Shown here: positions 62,219 to 64,000 of the stretch, piece by piece
Layout: each line of letters starts with the position of its first letter
Position numbering within the stretch: position 1 is the first letter of the stretch
From: Mugil cephalus
Lineage: Eukaryota; Chordata; Actinopteri; Mugiliformes; Mugilidae
Length of the DNA stretch: 64,000 nt
NCBI RefSeq assembly: GCF_022458985.1
Contig: NC_061772.1
Coordinates: 10,468,001 to 10,532,000, forward strand
Direction of reading: 5' to 3'
The notes under the pieces: model-generated
Seen by the model: the letters and a program-made list of their open reading frames with translations, nothing else
What the model was told of the DNA's origin: nothing
Databases searched by the model: none
Position numbers and translations under genes: made by a program

Positions 62219-63600
62219 CAGTTGAGGTCAAGATTATTAGCCCCACTATGAAATTTTGAGTTTTTTTTTTTTCAAAAAAATTCCCAAGTGCTGTTGAACA
62301 GATCAATAATTTTTGAATGCAGCTTTTCCAAACAGCCTAGTTTTATTTTGGATGCTTACATTAATTTACTTTGCTCACAGAAACAACAAAAAACAAAAAC
62401 TGATGCTAATAGTCAATTGTGTATCCTTTACGGTGGAACAACACGCAGTTGTTTGTTGTAGTTTGTAATAAGTCTCTGGCACATCTCCTGAGGAATCCCG
62501 GACCATTCTTCTTTGGCAAATCATTCAAGCTCCTCCAAATATGATGATCTTCTAGCATGGACCCTGGCCTTCACTTCACCCCACAGATTTTCAGTGGGAT
62601 TAAAGTCAGGGCTTTGTGCTGGCCGGTCAAGAACGTTCACTTCGGGTCATTGTCAGGTTGGAAGACAAAATGACGACTCAGACCCAGTTTTGCTACTGAC
62701 TGCTTGAGGTTTTCTTTCAGATTCTTCACATATCCTTCTTTCTTCAAGATTCCTTAAACATTGGAGAGATTCCCAGTTCTAGATGGACTGTAGCATCCCC
62801 ACAGCATGATATTCCCACCACCATGTTTAACTGTGGAGATGGTGTTCTTTGGGTTATATGCCTCCTTTGTTTCTTCAGACATAAGCAACATCTCTACGGT
62901 TTGGTCTCATTTGACCTCCAGTATGCATGGTCTTTCTCCAGATTGGCCTTGGCGTACTTCAGTCTGGTTTGAAGGTGTCTCTTCTGTAGAAGTGGAGTTT
63001 TTCTTGACCTGCATCCTTTCTGTACAGGGCTCCAGTGAGTTTCTAGTTTGACACTACAATTCCTGAGTTGGCTAAGTTATTAACTAGTATTTTGGTCTCA
63101 CTAGTTTTCTTTCCAGAGTCTTTGAAATCTTTCGCTTCCTACCTCTGCCAGACTAGTGGATCTCTTTGAATTTCTTGTTGACACGTCTCGCTCAACTTTT
63201 TGACACTTGGAAAAGCTGTGTTAACTTTGTATATCCTTCTCCTGCTTTGTGAGCACCAAAAATTCTTTTTCTCAAGTCTAAACTGAATTCAAGTGACAGC
63301 TCAAACCCTTAATGAGGTTTTTATACTGTGTGTAAAGTGTAGGACAACCTTTAGTTTTAACTTGATTGATTAATTACAAGCCGTGACCATTACAAAGTTA
63401 AACCACATGATTGCCCAACAGTGGTTTGAGCTTTTGCTAAATAAAAAGGTCAGTTCTTAAGAGGGGTAATAATTTTGACCCTGGTTGTTTTCAGTTTTTG
63501 TGAAATAATGTTGTTTCTGTGAGTGAGGTAAATGAATGTAAGCATCCAAAATAAAACTAGGCTGTTTGCAAAAGCTGCGTTCAACTGCAGATGAATGTCA
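62219..63600 (-). mobile_element. Dead Tc1-like transposon, transposase on the minus strand
   Basis: The left end CAGTTGAGGTCAAGATTATT follows a TA dinucleotide (62217-62218), the Tc1 target. An inner block near 62336-62366 (CCTAGTTTTATTTTGGATGC) recurs inverted at about 63536-63566, giving long inverted termini; a TAATAATTTTGACC copy near 63466 fits an inverted/direct-repeat layout. Minus-strand transposase pieces are visible: [27 protein letters not shown] (second catalytic Asp region, 62641-62664) and PAQSPDFNPTENLWGEVKA (catalytic Glu region). A stop after GNLSNV, a small deletion between QPDNDPK and PAQSPD, and another stop after YLEELE make it inactive. The outer right end is missing. 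Confidence 0.85.
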
Positions 63601-63736
63601 TTCTTCATGACTATCATCAGGCTTTCCCCTCTTTTTACTTGATGCAGTTTTTTAATCATCAGCTCTTTGGGGCTTTGCCCAAAAACCCTTTTTGCCCTCC
63701 CATTCAGAATGTCCTCATCACGACTTCTCTCAACAA

Positions 63737-64000
63737 TCAGTGGTTGTGCTCCATAAGTTTCGCAGCTGGCGATTTTGTATCATGGTCCAGCTTCTTCACT
63801 GAATTTGCGATGCATGTGCTGTGCGTGTGCTTTTTGAGACTCAGGCAAGCGTCTCTGTCCGTGGTCAAGTCCTTGGCGACGGCCGTGTTTGTGTTATGTG
63901 CACTGTTAGATTTGATGGAAGGATGTGAAGGGTTGTTGCGGTTGCTGCGTGTCATGGTGACTCTGAAGGTGTTTGTGTGCTGCAGCTCCATCCTGTCCTC
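63737..64000 (-). CDS. tacr2: Tachykinin receptor 2 (NK2), C-terminal tail, partial
   Basis: The open frame on the minus strand enters from beyond the window end and stops at TGA, 63737-63739. The visible 87 residues begin EDRMELQHTNTF and end PAAKLMEHNH. The EDxxELxxT start matches the cytoplasmic tail after the seventh helix of tachykinin NK2 receptors. The tail is Thr/Ser/Asn-rich, as in GPCR tails that become phosphorylated. TACR2 is the convergent neighbour of HK1 in human, which supports the call. No membrane segment lies in this part, so identity rests on a short match plus synteny. A Tc1-like relic lies just downstream in what may be its 3' untranslated region. Confidence 0.78.
   Translation of the reverse strand, partial: EDRMELQHTNTFRVTMTRSNRNNPSHPSIKSNSAHNTNTAVAKDLTTDRDACLSLKKHTHSTCIANSVKKLDHDTKSPAAKLMEHNH

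Noticed and set aside
62513-62707. Plus-strand frames in the Tc1-like relic
   Set aside because: The transposase is encoded on the minus strand; the plus-strand frames are its complement.

Overview
The window is nuclear DNA of a ray-finned fish, most likely an advanced (percomorph-type) teleost. The evidence is intron-rich vertebrate genes with short introns, many CA/GT, GATA and ATT microsatellites, Tc1-type and hAT-type DNA transposon relics, and a gene order (srgn, vps26a, supv3l1, hkdc1, hk1, then tacr2 on the opposite strand) matching the block I know from human chromosome 10q22. There are no operons, phage or CRISPR arrays. Genes were assembled by eye from open frames, GT/AG splice sites, exon phases and remembered homologues. 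No alignment was run.

Layout. 934-5928 (+): srgn, four coding exons, a small secreted proteoglycan core protein. 7597-13783 (+): vps26a, nine coding exons, a retromer subunit. 17255-17326 (+): one tRNA-His(GTG). 18456-20118 (-): remains of a multi-exon gene I do not recognise, carrying an internal stop and a 297-bp element with perfect 24-bp terminal inverted repeats. 22623-29541 (+): supv3l1, 16 coding exons, a mitochondrial RNA helicase. 31304-39852 (+): hkdc1, 21 coding exons. 44774-59384 (+): hk1, 21 coding exons. 62219-63600: a dead Tc1-like transposon. 63737-64000 (-): the last coding part of tacr2, running off the window end.

The two hexokinase genes are a tandem pair, and each encodes two fused hexokinase halves. 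They share the N-terminal 21-residue membrane-anchor exon and the vertebrate hexokinase exon-size ladder (163, 149, 120, 96, 100, 184, 156, 234, 305). Glucose phosphorylation at the outer mitochondrial membrane is the expected role of HK1. SUPV3L1 acts inside mitochondria and VPS26A on endosomes, so the block is conserved synteny rather than a pathway cluster.

The most notable observations are the exon structures of hkdc1 and hk1. Each has three introns beyond the 18-exon pattern I know from mammals. One of these positions recurs in three of the four hexokinase halves. The ancestral 305-bp linker exon is cut at two different places in the two genes. hkdc1 also has an 18-residue insertion at an extra intron and an Asn-to-Tyr change in the phosphate-binding motif of its C-terminal half. 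I found no convincing novel multi-gene system.
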